64,000 nucleotides of DNA from Minicystis rosea (GCA_001931535.1 CP016211.1:3624501-3688500), one strand, 5' to 3'. Positions 19,701 to 30,027 are shown, counted from the stretch's first letter. The notes: generated from the sequence alone by a model not told the origin. Translations and numbers: made by a program.

Positions 19701-20087
19701 GGTCAGGGCGGTACGCTCAACCTGCCTGGGCCGGGCGTGGCGAAGAACAAGGAATTCACCATCAACCCCGGTCGCGGCGACTGGGTGCACAACATCGATC
19801 TTCGCGTCGGCTACTCCATCCGCCTCGGCAAGGAGAGCACCCTCGGCGTGACGATGGATATCTTCAACGTCTTCAACTTCCAGGCCGCTGCGAGCCGCGA
19901 TCAGCGCTACACCAACTCCGACGTGCTCCCGTGCGCGAAGGGCGGGACGGTTCCGACGTGCGTGAAGCACGCGGATCCCAGCCAGGGTGACTTCGACCCC
20001 GCGAAGGAGGTCAACCCGAACTACGGCAAGCCCACCCTCTACCAGGATCCGCGTCAGTTCCGCTTCGGCGCCAAGGTGACCTTCTAG
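16704..20087 (+). CDS. Oar-like TonB-dependent outer-membrane receptor
   Basis: The product is about 1127 residues. A long signal peptide ends 'SAPAVAQ' near residue 43. A carboxypeptidase-regulatory (Ig-like) domain follows ('MTGQVIDSATKRPIPDVVVTV...AGAYRIPNLPPGDYTLRL'), then a plug ('AFVIDGVSVNDPAFG', 'GYLPEYGKATGGIFDVVTKSG') and a large beta-barrel ending 'QFRFGAKVTF' with the C-terminal aromatic residue of outer-membrane barrels. This is the layout of the Oar/SusC-like group in myxobacteria. The GTG at 16704 is preceded by GGGAGGA; a TTG 15 bases upstream is less suitable. It is divergent from tonB-exbB-exbD-exbD and followed 32 bases later by a Cys-rich lipoprotein, so the locus encodes motor, receptor and a likely surface partner. 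The substrate is unknown. Confidence 0.93.
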   Translation: MNLLDKKCGLWAAMVLRCRAAHLLPAASVALVGVLVSAPAVAQGTAVMTGQVIDSATKRPIPDVVVTVTSPALQGEQTVVTDKAGAYRIPNLPPGDYTLRLEGDSYKPYSRGGIALHVNTTIRVNAEMLPEGLKAEEVVVVGKAPTVDVGSASTGVTLNQDFVSRIALNPPGGKAAASRSFESLAGVAPGAAADTYGVSVAGTTSPENAFVIDGVSVNDPAFGTLGTPLSVEFVKELGVITGGYLPEYGKATGGIFDVVTKSGSNEFHGSVFFNITPGQLEGPRTPIKSASSVIVSNPKLGSLRDFGADIGGPIVKDKLWFYAGVQFAFNRQRFERGLSQFNYVPDPAHPGAFMQQFDKDGFPVTSPINCQIGQTCTTGPNGTPLPAGYKVPAAPIYYADETSIQYIGKLTYHINQDHNLTLSVYGTPTRSGGNGVYAFDNTGTPQVTAFNLNGSYESLANKYAADANDVSLKYSGAFNNKRQLLDITVGWHHQHQATTTTDGKGAADVNTPNGGLANIPSIIYRRNTPGFRAITDFPNERVPNGYCQPVQVWDDSIGGLRTTTPCPVETYNAGGPGYLDDITLDSYQGRAIFTNLLQAAGHHVIKAGVDFQFNSFRHDKAYTGGDAYREAVDSSRYDDARRFGFLKSPDDPVLLNHYVAKSTTISVGGFVQDSWSIFDKVTLNFGVRYDAQVINGADGKLGLALPNQWSPRVGVIYDFTQQGRSKLFANFARYYEGVPLDMADRSFPSEPSVYARHGADVCDPANTGSTSPNLAGCGRKDAGALRPGYWTTTNNPTQFWNRGGSSKTPVDPDIAPQSSDEFVVGGEYEVFSDARVGVTYTHRYLNKAIEDMSRDEANTYFLGNPGYGIAKDFPKAVRNYDAMTVYFTKNYSNTWLLQASYTLSRLYGNYAGLFRPETGQLDPNITSDFDLISLLRNRMGPLPGDSTHAIKIYAAKDFLLPAGQDILIGLTYRTRSGRPLNALGSHPIYLADEVYVVERGQGGTLNLPGPGVAKNKEFTINPGRGDWVHNIDLRVGYSIRLGKESTLGVTMDIFNVFNFQAAASRDQRYTNSDVLPCAKGGTVPTCVKHADPSQGDFDPAKEVNPNYGKPTLYQDPRQFRFGAKVTF

Positions 20088-20119
20088 GCCACGGCCTTTC
20101 TTCACAGAGGAAACGAGAG

Positions 20120-21265
20120 ATGAAGACGAAGACTCTGGGATGGCTCTTGGCCGTGGGCATCGTGGGCGGCTCTTTCGCCGCCTGCTCGCAACCTCAGGCC
20201 GACTGTCAGGTCGCGCTCGCCAGCACGACGTACGCTTACGTGGTCAAGTACACGGTCAAGAACTCGCCGGCCTGCACCGACAAGGTGAAGATCGGTGAGC
20301 TCATCGGCATGGAGTCGTATCACCCGCCGAGCGACGACAACACCACGTACAACCCCGACATCACCACGGTCGCGCTCCAGTCCGACGACCTCGGTTATTA
20401 CTCGGGCAACTACGCATCCGTGGGCTTCGGCGATCCGTGCGCCGCGGTCGGACGCTGCGAGAAGGACGCGGACTGCTTCGACGACGCGCTCAAGTGCACC
20501 ACTGGGTTCTGCGTGTCGAAGAGCTGCTCCGCGTCCGAGCCGCACCAGCTCTGGGGCCTCGGCAAGTTCGAGACGACGAGCCCGAGCGCCGACAACTTCT
20601 GCTCGATCAAGACCACCTCGGCGGCCCAGCAGGATCTCGTGGGCGGTGAGGACACGCTGGGCGCCGGCATCCCCGACACCCAGGCCTGCACCACCGACGC
20701 GGATTGCCAGATCCCTGCGGATCCCGAGGATCCGGAGAGCATGGTCGATCCGGCGAGCGGCTCGGTGTGCGACACGACGGCGGGCACCTGCAAGGTCGGT
20801 TGCCGCGCCACCGACGAGAACGGCGATCCCGCGCCCAACAGCTGCGTGGCCCCGTTCTCGTGCGACTCCGCCGACAACACCGTCGGCAAGTGCGTGCTCG
20901 CGCCGGCCAAGTACAAGTACGAGTGGAAGAACCTGAAGTTCTACGTGACGGCCGCCGCGCCGGGCACGCAGTTCACGGGCGACCTCACGTACACCGAGGA
21001 TGGCTGCACCATCGAGTACAGCGCCATCGGCATGTGGCCCGCGGTCTACTGCATCAACGAGAAGGGCGAGGCCGACGACACGCTCTGCAGCCCCTGCCCC
21101 GACTCCGAGGCCGGCCGCGTCTACGGCTCCGGCATCAACCCGGACTTCCCCGTGAAGTGCGATCCCGACATGGGCTACTGCACGCTCCGGAACGGGAAGG
21201 ACCTGACCAAGGACGCCGACTCGATTCCGCAGTTCCTGCCGGAAGGCATCAACTGCAACGAGTGA
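20120..21265 (+). CDS. Cys-rich lipoprotein paired with the receptor
   Basis: The 381-residue product has a lipoprotein signal with lipobox S-F-A-A-C at about residue 22. The mature part holds many Cys in pairs ('CEKDADCFDDALKCTTGFC', 'CTTDADCQIP', 'GTCKVGCR'), consistent with disulfide-linked extracellular modules, and ends 'LPEGINCNE'. It is 32 bases downstream of the TonB-dependent receptor with a GAGGAAACGAGAG ribosome region, so it is co-transcribed and terminated together. By analogy with receptor/lipoprotein pairs such as SusC/SusD it may bind or deliver the ligand, but the sequence is not SusD-like; this is inference from context. Confidence 0.85.
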   Translation: MKTKTLGWLLAVGIVGGSFAACSQPQADCQVALASTTYAYVVKYTVKNSPACTDKVKIGELIGMESYHPPSDDNTTYNPDITTVALQSDDLGYYSGNYASVGFGDPCAAVGRCEKDADCFDDALKCTTGFCVSKSCSASEPHQLWGLGKFETTSPSADNFCSIKTTSAAQQDLVGGEDTLGAGIPDTQACTTDADCQIPADPEDPESMVDPASGSVCDTTAGTCKVGCRATDENGDPAPNSCVAPFSCDSADNTVGKCVLAPAKYKYEWKNLKFYVTAAAPGTQFTGDLTYTEDGCTIEYSAIGMWPAVYCINEKGEADDTLCSPCPDSEAGRVYGSGINPDFPVKCDPDMGYCTLRNGKDLTKDADSIPQFLPEGINCNE

Positions 21266-21315
21266 TGGGCTGATTGGTCGAGCGCGATGGGGCCGGACGA
21301 ACCGGCCTCCATCGT

Positions 21316-21357
21316 GAAGCGCCGCCCGCGGGAGACCGCCGGCGGCGCTTCGCTTTT
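21316..21357 (+). terminator. Rho-independent terminator of receptor operon
   Basis: GAAGCGCCGCC (21316-21326) pairs perfectly with GGCGGCGCTTC (21341-21351) around a 14-base loop, followed by GC and TTTT (21354-21357). It lies 51 bases after the lipoprotein stop and closes the receptor-lipoprotein transcript. Confidence 0.8.
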
Positions 21358-21495
21358 GTGGCGATCCGGTCGAGCGAGATGGCCTCTTGGGTGCGGAAGG
21401 CCCAGCGCCGTTCGGAGGCGCCGCGAGAGATATCGAGTCTCGCCCGAGCGGCCGTGAGCCGGATCACGACATGGCTTGATCTCGCTGCTCGATTC

Positions 21496-22314
21496 ATGCG
21501 AAGTTCCGCATGTTTGGAGCCAACATCCCTCACCTTCGGCGTCGTCCCGTTCACCAACGATCAGAGCGCGCGCCTGGTTCTCAAGGACTTCTGCGTGGCC
21601 CTCGGCGCCGCGTTGGACGTGACGGTGCAACCGCACCTCTCACCCTCGCCCGTGGCCCTGGCCTCGGCGATTCACGCAGGAAGGGTGCACGTCGCGTGGA
21701 TCTCACCGACGCTCCTCGTGACGTCACGAAACCTCGGGGGCGTCGTCCCCATCGCGAGCACGGTGCGCGCCGGGCTCACGTCCTATCACGCTGCCCTCTT
21801 CGTCCGGCAATCGTCGTCGATTCACACACCGGAGGAGCTCGAGGGAGCACACGTGGGCTGGGTCGCCGCGAGCAGCGCCGCGGGTTACATCTTTCCCCGC
21901 CTGGCGCTTGGCCGGCGAGGCCTCGATCCGACCGCGCTCTTCGGGATGGAGTCCTTCCTCGACACCCACGGCGACGTGGCCAAAGCCGTGAGCCAAAAGA
22001 ACGTGGATGTCGGCGCCACGTTCGTCGTCTTCGAGAATGGTGATCCGTCGCGATCCGTCGTTCGCGCGGGCTTCCTCGAAATCGAGGCGCCACCTCCGTT
22101 CCGTATCGTGCTGACGGCCGGGCCCATTCCCGCCGACGTCATCGTGGCGAGCCCCACGGTCTCCGCGACGCTGCGCGCCCGCCTCCTCGGCGCGGCACAG
22201 GCGCTGGCACGCGACACCGCATCTCGATCCATCATAAGCACCCTCTTTGGAGCACAGGAGTTCGCGCCGTTCTCCGCGTCGTCGCTGCGCGCGCTCGAAG
22301 AGCTCGTGGGCTGA
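21496..22314 (+). CDS. PhnD-like substrate-binding-fold protein
   Basis: The product is about 272 residues from ATG 21496; an in-frame ATG at 21379 is an alternative. It follows the PhnD/transferrin-like binding-protein fold: 'LTFGVVPFTNDQSAR', 'VHVAWISPTLLVTS', 'SYHAALFVRQSSSIHTPEELEGAHVGWVAASSAAGY' and 'VDVGATFVVF'. Normal members are periplasmic and feed phosphonate or phosphite ABC transporters, but neither start gives a signal peptide and no transporter genes are adjacent. It may therefore be a cytosolic ligand sensor. No clear ribosome site marks the start. Confidence 0.75.
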   Translation: MRSSACLEPTSLTFGVVPFTNDQSARLVLKDFCVALGAALDVTVQPHLSPSPVALASAIHAGRVHVAWISPTLLVTSRNLGGVVPIASTVRAGLTSYHAALFVRQSSSIHTPEELEGAHVGWVAASSAAGYIFPRLALGRRGLDPTALFGMESFLDTHGDVAKAVSQKNVDVGATFVVFENGDPSRSVVRAGFLEIEAPPPFRIVLTAGPIPADVIVASPTVSATLRARLLGAAQALARDTASRSIISTLFGAQEFAPFSASSLRALEELVG

Positions 22315-22442
22315 AGCGGAGTCGGTCTCCGCCGTCGCGGAGTGGATCCAGGCCCATTGGCGCTCTCGTCTGCGACGGGGGTTGAGCCATCGCATGAAGA
22401 TGCGATGACGCAAACGCTTCATCGTCGATAACGTGGTGCCGT

Positions 22443-22928
22443 ATGAAGCGGACCTCGATCACCCTCCCCGCGCTCTGCCTCGCCGTCGCGGCCTGCGGCG
22501 GCGGATCCACCGACGGCTCGGGCGGCGGCGACACCATCGGCGATTGCAATGCGCTCGCGAACATCGGGCAGGTCATCGCCGAGACCGCCGATGGTGGTCC
22601 GGTCCCGACCATGACCGGAGGCACGATCGCCGATGGGATCTACGTGCTGACGTCGAACGTCCAGTATGCGGGAAGCAGCGCCGATTCCCGCACGCACCGG
22701 CGCACCATCCAGATCGCGGGCAACTCCGTTCAGATCGTCAACAGCGACGACGGCGCGCCCGATGTGCATGCCACGCTCGAGCTCGCGCCGTCCGGCAACG
22801 CGCTCGACGAAATGGCCGTGTGCCCACCGGGCCTCGTGGCCGAGATGGGGACGTACACGGCGACCGCCACCTCGCTGGCCATTCTCAAGAACGGCACGAA
22901 CCAGGTCGAGACGTACACGAAGCAGTGA
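22443..22928 (+). CDS. Small lipoprotein, function unknown
   Basis: The 161-residue product has a short lipoprotein signal with lipobox A-V-A-A-C at about residue 18, followed by a Gly/Ser linker 'GGGSTDGSGGGDT'. The rest is a compact beta-rich domain ('GGTIADGIYVLTSNVQYAGS', 'RRTIQIAGNSVQIVNS', 'GTYTATATSLAILKNG') of a type often seen in myxobacterial surface lipoproteins. Two Cys flank the domain and may form a disulfide. Expected location is the outer membrane. No function can be assigned. Confidence 0.8.
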   Translation: MKRTSITLPALCLAVAACGGGSTDGSGGGDTIGDCNALANIGQVIAETADGGPVPTMTGGTIADGIYVLTSNVQYAGSSADSRTHRRTIQIAGNSVQIVNSDDGAPDVHATLELAPSGNALDEMAVCPPGLVAEMGTYTATATSLAILKNGTNQVETYTKQ

Positions 22929-23147
22929 TTGGCCATCTCGTGGTCGGGCCACGATGAGCGATATCGATGCTCGCGGGGGAATGGCGCTTTCAAAGACAGC
23001 TCATATCGGGCGCGGGCCGTAGAGGGGGAGCTCGAGCATGAAGAACGAGCGCGGAAGCGGCGCGGATCAGACGGGCGACGCCGGCGGACGACCTCAGGCG
23101 GCGAGCGCGCACCTTGCCGAGCGCGCACGCGCTGCGATGCTGACGCG

Positions 23148-23570
23148 GTGCCCGTACGCACGAAGCGCTGGAACGATCCCGCCGAGCCCGAGGATGGTTT
23201 CCGGCTCCTCGTCTGCCGTTATCGCCCGCGCGGCGTGCGCAAGGAGGACGAGCCGTGGGATGGGTGGTGCAGCCACCTCGCGCCCAGCCCGGAGCTGCAC
23301 GCTGCCGCGTATGGGAAGTCGGGTCCGCCGCTGTCGTTCGCGGAGTACGAGCGCCGCTTTCGCGAAGAGATGGAGCGGCAACAGCGCTTCTGGATCAGCG
23401 GCTTCGCCGAGCGCGTGAAGCGCGGTGAGACGCTCACGCTCCTGTGCTCGTCGGCGTGCACGGACCCGGAGCGCTGTCACCGGACCATCCTGAAGGCGAT
23501 GATCGAAGCCGCCGCCGCCCCACCGCCGCCGCCCGCGGCGGCTGGGATCGTCCGCCGGCGGCGCGCCTGA
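23148..23570 (+). CDS. DUF488 family protein
   Basis: The product is about 140 residues. It carries the DUF488 signature: 'RTKRWNDPAEPEDGFRLLVCRYRPRGVRKE', 'LAPSPELHAAAYGKSGPPLSFAEYERRF' and 'GETLTLLCSSACTDPERCHRTILK' with the Cys and His typical of the C-terminal motif. Family members are small, probably cytosolic and of unknown function. The GTG at 23148 starts two residues before the conserved block; the open frame continues upstream to 22929 but that part is Arg-rich and reads as non-coding. The C-terminus has an Ala/Pro tail. Confidence 0.85.
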   Translation: MPVRTKRWNDPAEPEDGFRLLVCRYRPRGVRKEDEPWDGWCSHLAPSPELHAAAYGKSGPPLSFAEYERRFREEMERQQRFWISGFAERVKRGETLTLLCSSACTDPERCHRTILKAMIEAAAAPPPPPAAAGIVRRRRA

Positions 23571-23645
23571 CGCGGGCCGAAGACATCTTCGGGATGCGTC
23601 ACCGTCGCAGCGTGAATGCGACGGTGACGCGCGTCCCTGCGTGCA

Positions 23646-24176
23646 TCAGAACGATCCCGAGGCCGTGATCCCGACCATGCCTTTGCCGACGTTGGGCGTG
23701 ACGCGGAGCTTGGCGGCGCGGGTGATGGTGCGCGTCTCGGGGAAGAGGAAGCCGCTCGCGATCTGGAGCACGCCCACGCTTTGGAAGATGCCATTGGCCA
23801 CGAGGAGGACCTTGTTGGCCGTCTCGTTGACGCCGCAGCCCGGACCGCGGCAATCGCCGCGGTTCATGAGATCCATCCAGGGGCCGGCGACGGGAACGTA
23901 GAGGTGCTGATCGCCCTCGCGATCGCTGACGGACGCGACGATGATCGAGCCGCCGTAGGCGAGGCCGAACATCAACGAGCCGCTGCCGATGAGCGCGCTG
24001 TTCGGGGTCTTCTCCTCGTACGTGATCACGTCGTGCGTCGGGGTCGTGACGATCACCCGCGACGGCGGCGAGCTCGGCGTCCCACCGTAGACATCGTCCG
24101 CGAACGCGGCCGCCGAAGGTGCGAGGACAAGGACGGCCGCCGAGGCCGAAAGGGCACGACTCACGATACCATTCAT
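23646..24176 (-). CDS. Exported protein with two membrane helices, family A
   Basis: The 176-residue product has a signal peptide ending 'SAAAFA' before 'DDVYGGTP', then a hydrophobic helix ('ALIGSGSLMFGLAYGGSIIVAS'), 'LYVPVAGPWMDLMNRGDC', a second hydrophobic stretch ('VGVLQIASGFLFPE') and a Gly-rich end 'TPNVGKGMVGITASGSF'. The order and the PVAGP motif match the protein at 10957-11688, so the two are distant paralogues; this one has a Cys pair (GDCRGPGC) the other lacks. Function unknown; probably in the cell envelope. Confidence 0.8.
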   Translation of the reverse strand: MNGIVSRALSASAAVLVLAPSAAAFADDVYGGTPSSPPSRVIVTTPTHDVITYEEKTPNSALIGSGSLMFGLAYGGSIIVASVSDREGDQHLYVPVAGPWMDLMNRGDCRGPGCGVNETANKVLLVANGIFQSVGVLQIASGFLFPETRTITRAAKLRVTPNVGKGMVGITASGSF

Positions 24177-24326
24177 GCGAGGCCTCCTGTTCGAGCCCGC
24201 GTGCCGCGAGCAACGTGTGCCCTGGCGGTGCTCGCCCTCGCGCTCATGGCAACGGTGGTGCCCGGGACACTGTGTGCACGTCGGAGGACGAGAAGCGCCG
24301 CTCGGCCGCCGCGAGGCGGGCTATAG

Positions 24327-25211
24327 GTGATCGCGGTGCGCCGATTCACCACGCTCGCTGCTCTGCTGCTCGTCGCCTCGTGCGCACCGATGCCTCGCTC
24401 GCCCGCGACGCGCGCCGACGAGCCCGAACGCGAAGCTCCGCCGACGAGCCCGCTCGCCGCCGCGCCGGCACCGCCCCACGACGAGCCGCCGCACCCTGCG
24501 CCCAGCGCGAGCGCCGAAGCGAGCGCGCCAGCGATCGACGCCCCGCCGGGCACGCTCGTCGAGCTCCCCGTCGCGGGCCACGCGCCCGCGGTGGTGGCCA
24601 TGCCGCGCGAAGGTCGCCGGCCCGTGCTGGTGGCGACGCACGGCGCGGGCGGCACGCCGGAGGCGCATTGCGCGTATTGGCGCGCGCTCGTCGACGACAT
24701 GGCCTTCGTGCTCTGCCCGCGGGGCGTGACCATGGATGTGTACGCGCGGCCCGAAGCGCGCGGGTGGTTTTACCCGGCGCACCCGGCGCTGGAGCGCGAG
24801 GTGCGCGATGCCCTCGCCGCGCTGAAGGCGCGCTTTCCCGAGCGCGTCGATCTCGATCGCGCGGTGTACACCGGCTTCTCGCAGGGCGGCGTGATGGGCG
24901 CGCTGGCCTTCTCGCGGGCGCCCGCGCCCTTCACCGCGCTGGTGCTGGTCGAGGGCGGCGCCGAGGAGTGGGCGACCTACAACGCGCGGAGCTTCGTCGA
25001 AGGCGGCGGGCGCCGCGTGATCCTCGCGTGCGGGCGGCGCTCGTGCAGCGACGCCGCGCAACGCTCGGCCGCGATCCTGAAGCGCGCCGGCGTGGACGTG
25101 CGCGTCATCGACGCCCGCGGCGCCGGCCACACCAACGAGGGACGGGTGAAGACGGGGCTCGTAGAGGCCCTCCCGTGGTTGCTCGAAGGCGATCCGCGCT
25201 TCTCGAAGTGA
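24327..25211 (+). CDS. Alpha/beta hydrolase lipoprotein
   Basis: The 294-residue product starts with a lipoprotein signal (lipobox L-V-A-S-C at about residue 19) and a Pro/Ala-rich linker. The catalytic domain begins with 'RPVLVATHGAGGTPE' (oxyanion region), has the nucleophile elbow 'YTGFSQGGVMGAL', and the His in 'ARGAGHTNEG'. This is an esterase/phospholipase-type alpha/beta hydrolase anchored in the envelope. The substrate is not evident. The GTG at 24327 is chosen because it gives the signal peptide a basic start; GTG at 24336 is also possible. It converges on glgX. Confidence 0.82.
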   Translation: MIAVRRFTTLAALLLVASCAPMPRSPATRADEPEREAPPTSPLAAAPAPPHDEPPHPAPSASAEASAPAIDAPPGTLVELPVAGHAPAVVAMPREGRRPVLVATHGAGGTPEAHCAYWRALVDDMAFVLCPRGVTMDVYARPEARGWFYPAHPALEREVRDALAALKARFPERVDLDRAVYTGFSQGGVMGALAFSRAPAPFTALVLVEGGAEEWATYNARSFVEGGGRRVILACGRRSCSDAAQRSAAILKRAGVDVRVIDARGAGHTNEGRVKTGLVEALPWLLEGDPRFSK

Positions 25212-25252
25212 GCGTTCGCGACGGCGGCGCCGGAGACGAAGGCGCGTTACCG

Positions 25253-25345
25253 ATCCTTCACACATGAAGGATTGCACGCGTCGGAGCGGGATCCTTCACC
25301 CATGAACCATCGACCCCACGTGCGAACGTTCACCTGTGAACGTTC
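25253..25345. repeat. Three TTCAC-NN-RTGAA boxes between convergent genes
   Basis: TTCACACATGAA (25257-25268), TTCACCCATGAA (25295-25306) and TTCACCTGTGAA (25329-25340) share one pattern, spaced 38 and 34 bases. The first extends to an 8-base inverted repeat (25253-25272), and the third to a perfect 10-base one, GAACGTTCAC (25324-25333) with GTGAACGTTC (25336-25345). They lie between the hydrolase stop and the glgX stop. They could be a cluster of protein-binding sites or terminator hairpins. Confidence 0.6.
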
Positions 25346-25372
25346 CCGTCACGGTGGGCGAGGCGCGCGCGG

Positions 25373-27505
<2,133 letters not shown>

Positions 27506-27573
27506 GAGATCTCCACGCCCCCCGTATCATTTGTCGTCGCATCGGGTCGACTTTCGGAGGCCGAGAAGCGACC

Positions 27574-29247
27574 ATGGCGCCGATGGCCGAGCCCAAGAGC
27601 CCCAATCTTCCCCGCCGTGTCGCCGGCGTCACCGTGCCCCTCTTTTCGCTGCGCACCGCTCGCTCCTGGGGCATCGGCGAGATCGGTGATCTCCCTGCCT
27701 TCGCTCAATGGATGCGCGACGCGGGCCTGCGCGTGGTGCAGCTCCTCCCGCTCGGCGAGATCTCGGGCGGCGAGACCTCGCCTTACGCGGCGCTGACGGC
27801 GTTCGGGATCGATCCCATCTACATCAGCCTCGCGGACGTCGCCGATCTCGGCAACGACGCGCAGGAAGCGCTCGATCGCGCGCGGCTCGTGCGCGCGCCG
27901 GCGATGGTGTCAGGCCCCGGTGACTCGGCGTATGCGCAGCTCGCGCGCGCTCGCGAGAGCCGCACCGTGGACTACGCGGCCGTGCGCAACCTCAAGCAGC
28001 ATGCGCTCCGCGCCGCGTTCGGGCGCTTCTACGAGGGCGAGGTGCTGCGCGGCACGCCGCGCGCGGCCGCGTTCCGAGCCTTCACGCAGCAGAACGAAGG
28101 ATGGCTCGCGGACTACGCGCTCTTCCGCGCCCTCAAGGACGCGCACACGGGCGTGGCCTGGTGGGACTTCCGTCCGGACCTCCGCGATCGCAAGCCGAAG
28201 GCGCTCGCCGAGGTGCGCGTCTCGCTCGCGCGCGAGGTGCTCTATCACCAGTACACGCAGTGGATCGCGCACACGCAGTGGTACGACGCGCGCGCCCGCC
28301 TGCGCGCCGTCGGCGTGGAGATCATGGGCGATCTCCCCTTCATGGTGGGCCGCGACAGCGCCGACGTGTGGGCCAACCAAGGCGAGTTCCGCGACGACGC
28401 GTCCGTGGGCGCGCCGCCCGATGCCTTCAACGAAGACGGTCAGGACTGGGGGCTCCCACCCTACGACTGGCGGGTGATGCGCGCGAACGACTTCGCCTGG
28501 CTGCGCCGCCGCTGCCGCTACACGGCCTCGCTCTACGATCGCTTCCGCATCGATCACCTCATCGGCTTCTACCGGACGTACATGCGCTCGCACGACAAGC
28601 GCGTGGACGAGCGCGGCAAGCTCCGCCCGGGCTTCTTCGATCCGAGCGAGGAGGCGATGCAGCTCGATCACGGCGAGCACGTGCTCACCGCCATGCTCGA
28701 GGCCTCGCGTGAAGGCGGCGCGCAGCTCATCGCCGAGGACCTCGGCGTGATCCCGCCCTGGGTGCGCCGCTCGCTCGCGAAGCTCGGCGTGCCCGGCTAC
28801 AAGGTCCTCATTTGGGAGAAGGATCACGTGAGCGGCAAAGAGGTGTTCCGCGATCCTTCGGCCTATCCGTACGTGAGCCTCGCCTGCTTCGGGACGCACG
28901 ACACGAGCGCCGTCGCCACCTGGTGGGAAGGCCTCGGCGCCGAGGAGCGCGCCGCCGTGAAGGCGCTGCCCCAGCTCGCGCCCCACGCCGCGGATCTCGG
29001 GGAAGCGTTCACGCCCGCGGTGCATCGCGCGCTGCTCGATCTGCTCAACGGATCGGCGAGCGAGCTCGTGCTCTTCCTGATCCAGGACCTCTTGGGCACG
29101 AAGGATCGGATCAACACGCCCGCGACCATCGGGGCCCACAACTGGACCTACCGCCTCCCGGCGACGGTCGACGAAATGCGCGCGGATCCCGCCGTTTTCA
29201 AGCTCACGGAGACGATGCGCAAGAGCGTGGAGAAGGCGGGGCGCTGA
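27574..29247 (+). CDS. malQ: 4-alpha-glucanotransferase (MalQ/DPE1)
   Basis: The 557-residue product is a GH77 amylomaltase: 'GVTVPLFSLRTARSWGIGEIGDL', 'VVQLLPLGEISGGETSPYAA', the nucleophile Asp in 'DRFRIDHLIGFYRTY' (about residue 325), Glu in 'LIAEDLGVIPPWV' (about 387) and Asp in 'FGTHDTSAVATWW' (about 441). It transfers maltodextrin segments between chains in the cytoplasm. With GlgX on the other strand it completes glycogen/maltodextrin breakdown. Length is normal for the bacterial enzyme. Confidence 0.96.
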   Translation: MAPMAEPKSPNLPRRVAGVTVPLFSLRTARSWGIGEIGDLPAFAQWMRDAGLRVVQLLPLGEISGGETSPYAALTAFGIDPIYISLADVADLGNDAQEALDRARLVRAPAMVSGPGDSAYAQLARARESRTVDYAAVRNLKQHALRAAFGRFYEGEVLRGTPRAAAFRAFTQQNEGWLADYALFRALKDAHTGVAWWDFRPDLRDRKPKALAEVRVSLAREVLYHQYTQWIAHTQWYDARARLRAVGVEIMGDLPFMVGRDSADVWANQGEFRDDASVGAPPDAFNEDGQDWGLPPYDWRVMRANDFAWLRRRCRYTASLYDRFRIDHLIGFYRTYMRSHDKRVDERGKLRPGFFDPSEEAMQLDHGEHVLTAMLEASREGGAQLIAEDLGVIPPWVRRSLAKLGVPGYKVLIWEKDHVSGKEVFRDPSAYPYVSLACFGTHDTSAVATWWEGLGAEERAAVKALPQLAPHAADLGEAFTPAVHRALLDLLNGSASELVLFLIQDLLGTKDRINTPATIGAHNWTYRLPATVDEMRADPAVFKLTETMRKSVEKAGR

Positions 29248-29312
29248 TCCGCCCCCGGGCACAGCGACGCGCTGTCTCGTGACACAACCGCGTCGCCCGC
29301 GACGGTCCCGAT

Positions 29313-29329
29313 TGGCCCAAGGTGGGCCA
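29313..29329 (+). terminator. Hairpin after malQ
   Basis: TGGCCCA (29313-29319) pairs with TGGGCCA (29323-29329) around AGG, 66 bases after the malQ stop. No T tract follows, so it is only a possible terminator. Confidence 0.35.
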
Positions 29330-29421
29330 CAGGACGCGGGCACGCGATCGCCAATCAACCTCGATTTCCCGCAAATTTGCGCTGTCGAAGCGCTGGCCGG
29401 TCGCTTGCTTTGGAGCGCGGA

Positions 29422-29919
29422 ATGCTGGCCAGCGTCCCGTCCATCGCTCGTTCCCTCTTCCTCGTCCCATTGGCTGCGGCGGCGTGCCTCGCGCTCGGAT
29501 GCGGCACCACCGTGGTCGGCGGCAACAGCGGAGGCGCAGGTGGCGAGACCAGCCACGGCGCAGGCGGGACGCTCGAGATTCCGGGCGACGAGCCGCCCCA
29601 GAGCACCACCGGCGGCGGCCCTGCGACGCTCACGCACCAATGCAGCGGGTGGGGCGGCGCGTGCAGCTCGGCTCCACATCCCGAGGACGAGAGCTGCTTC
29701 GCGTGCTCGTGCCGGTGCTGCAACGACGCGACGCTCATCGAGCAGTGCCTCGCCGATGCCGCGTGCGTGGCCTGGCTCGACTGCCTGCGGGGGTGTGAAG
29801 GCGGAAAACCGTGCGGAGATGCGTGCGGGTTTCCGTGCGACACCGGCAAAGAGCCCGGGTGCTACCTGCTCGATTGTCACAATTGGATCTGCGAACACGC
29901 GTGCGGGCAAGCGCCGTGA
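29422..29919 (+). CDS. Cys-rich small lipoprotein
   Basis: The product is about 165 residues. The signal peptide has lipobox L-A-L-G-C at about residue 27. A Gly/Thr linker ('GGNSGGAGGETSHGAGG') leads to a Cys-dense domain of about 90 residues with more than 15 Cys ('CFACSCRCCNDATLIEQCLADAACVAWLDCLRGC'). The Cys spacing, with 'DCLRGC' near the middle, resembles other myxobacterial secreted proteins that carry one or a few such modules. ATG 29422 follows GGAGCG and places the signal correctly. Function unknown; surface or periplasmic. Confidence 0.82.
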   Translation: MLASVPSIARSLFLVPLAAAACLALGCGTTVVGGNSGGAGGETSHGAGGTLEIPGDEPPQSTTGGGPATLTHQCSGWGGACSSAPHPEDESCFACSCRCCNDATLIEQCLADAACVAWLDCLRGCEGGKPCGDACGFPCDTGKEPGCYLLDCHNWICEHACGQAP

Positions 29920-30027
29920 GGCAATGTCCGGCGCACGGGCGGCCTCGACGGCGCTGAACGGCGCTCGAGATCGGCGCGCGTCGGGACCGCTTTCGCCCGC
30001 GCGAGGGATGCTCTAGGACGCCCTCCC

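Noticed and set aside
16452..20105. Open frame of over 1200 codons opposite the TonB-dependent receptor
   Set aside because: Composition is Val/Arg/Asp-rich with no domain, and it is the exact shadow of the receptor gene.
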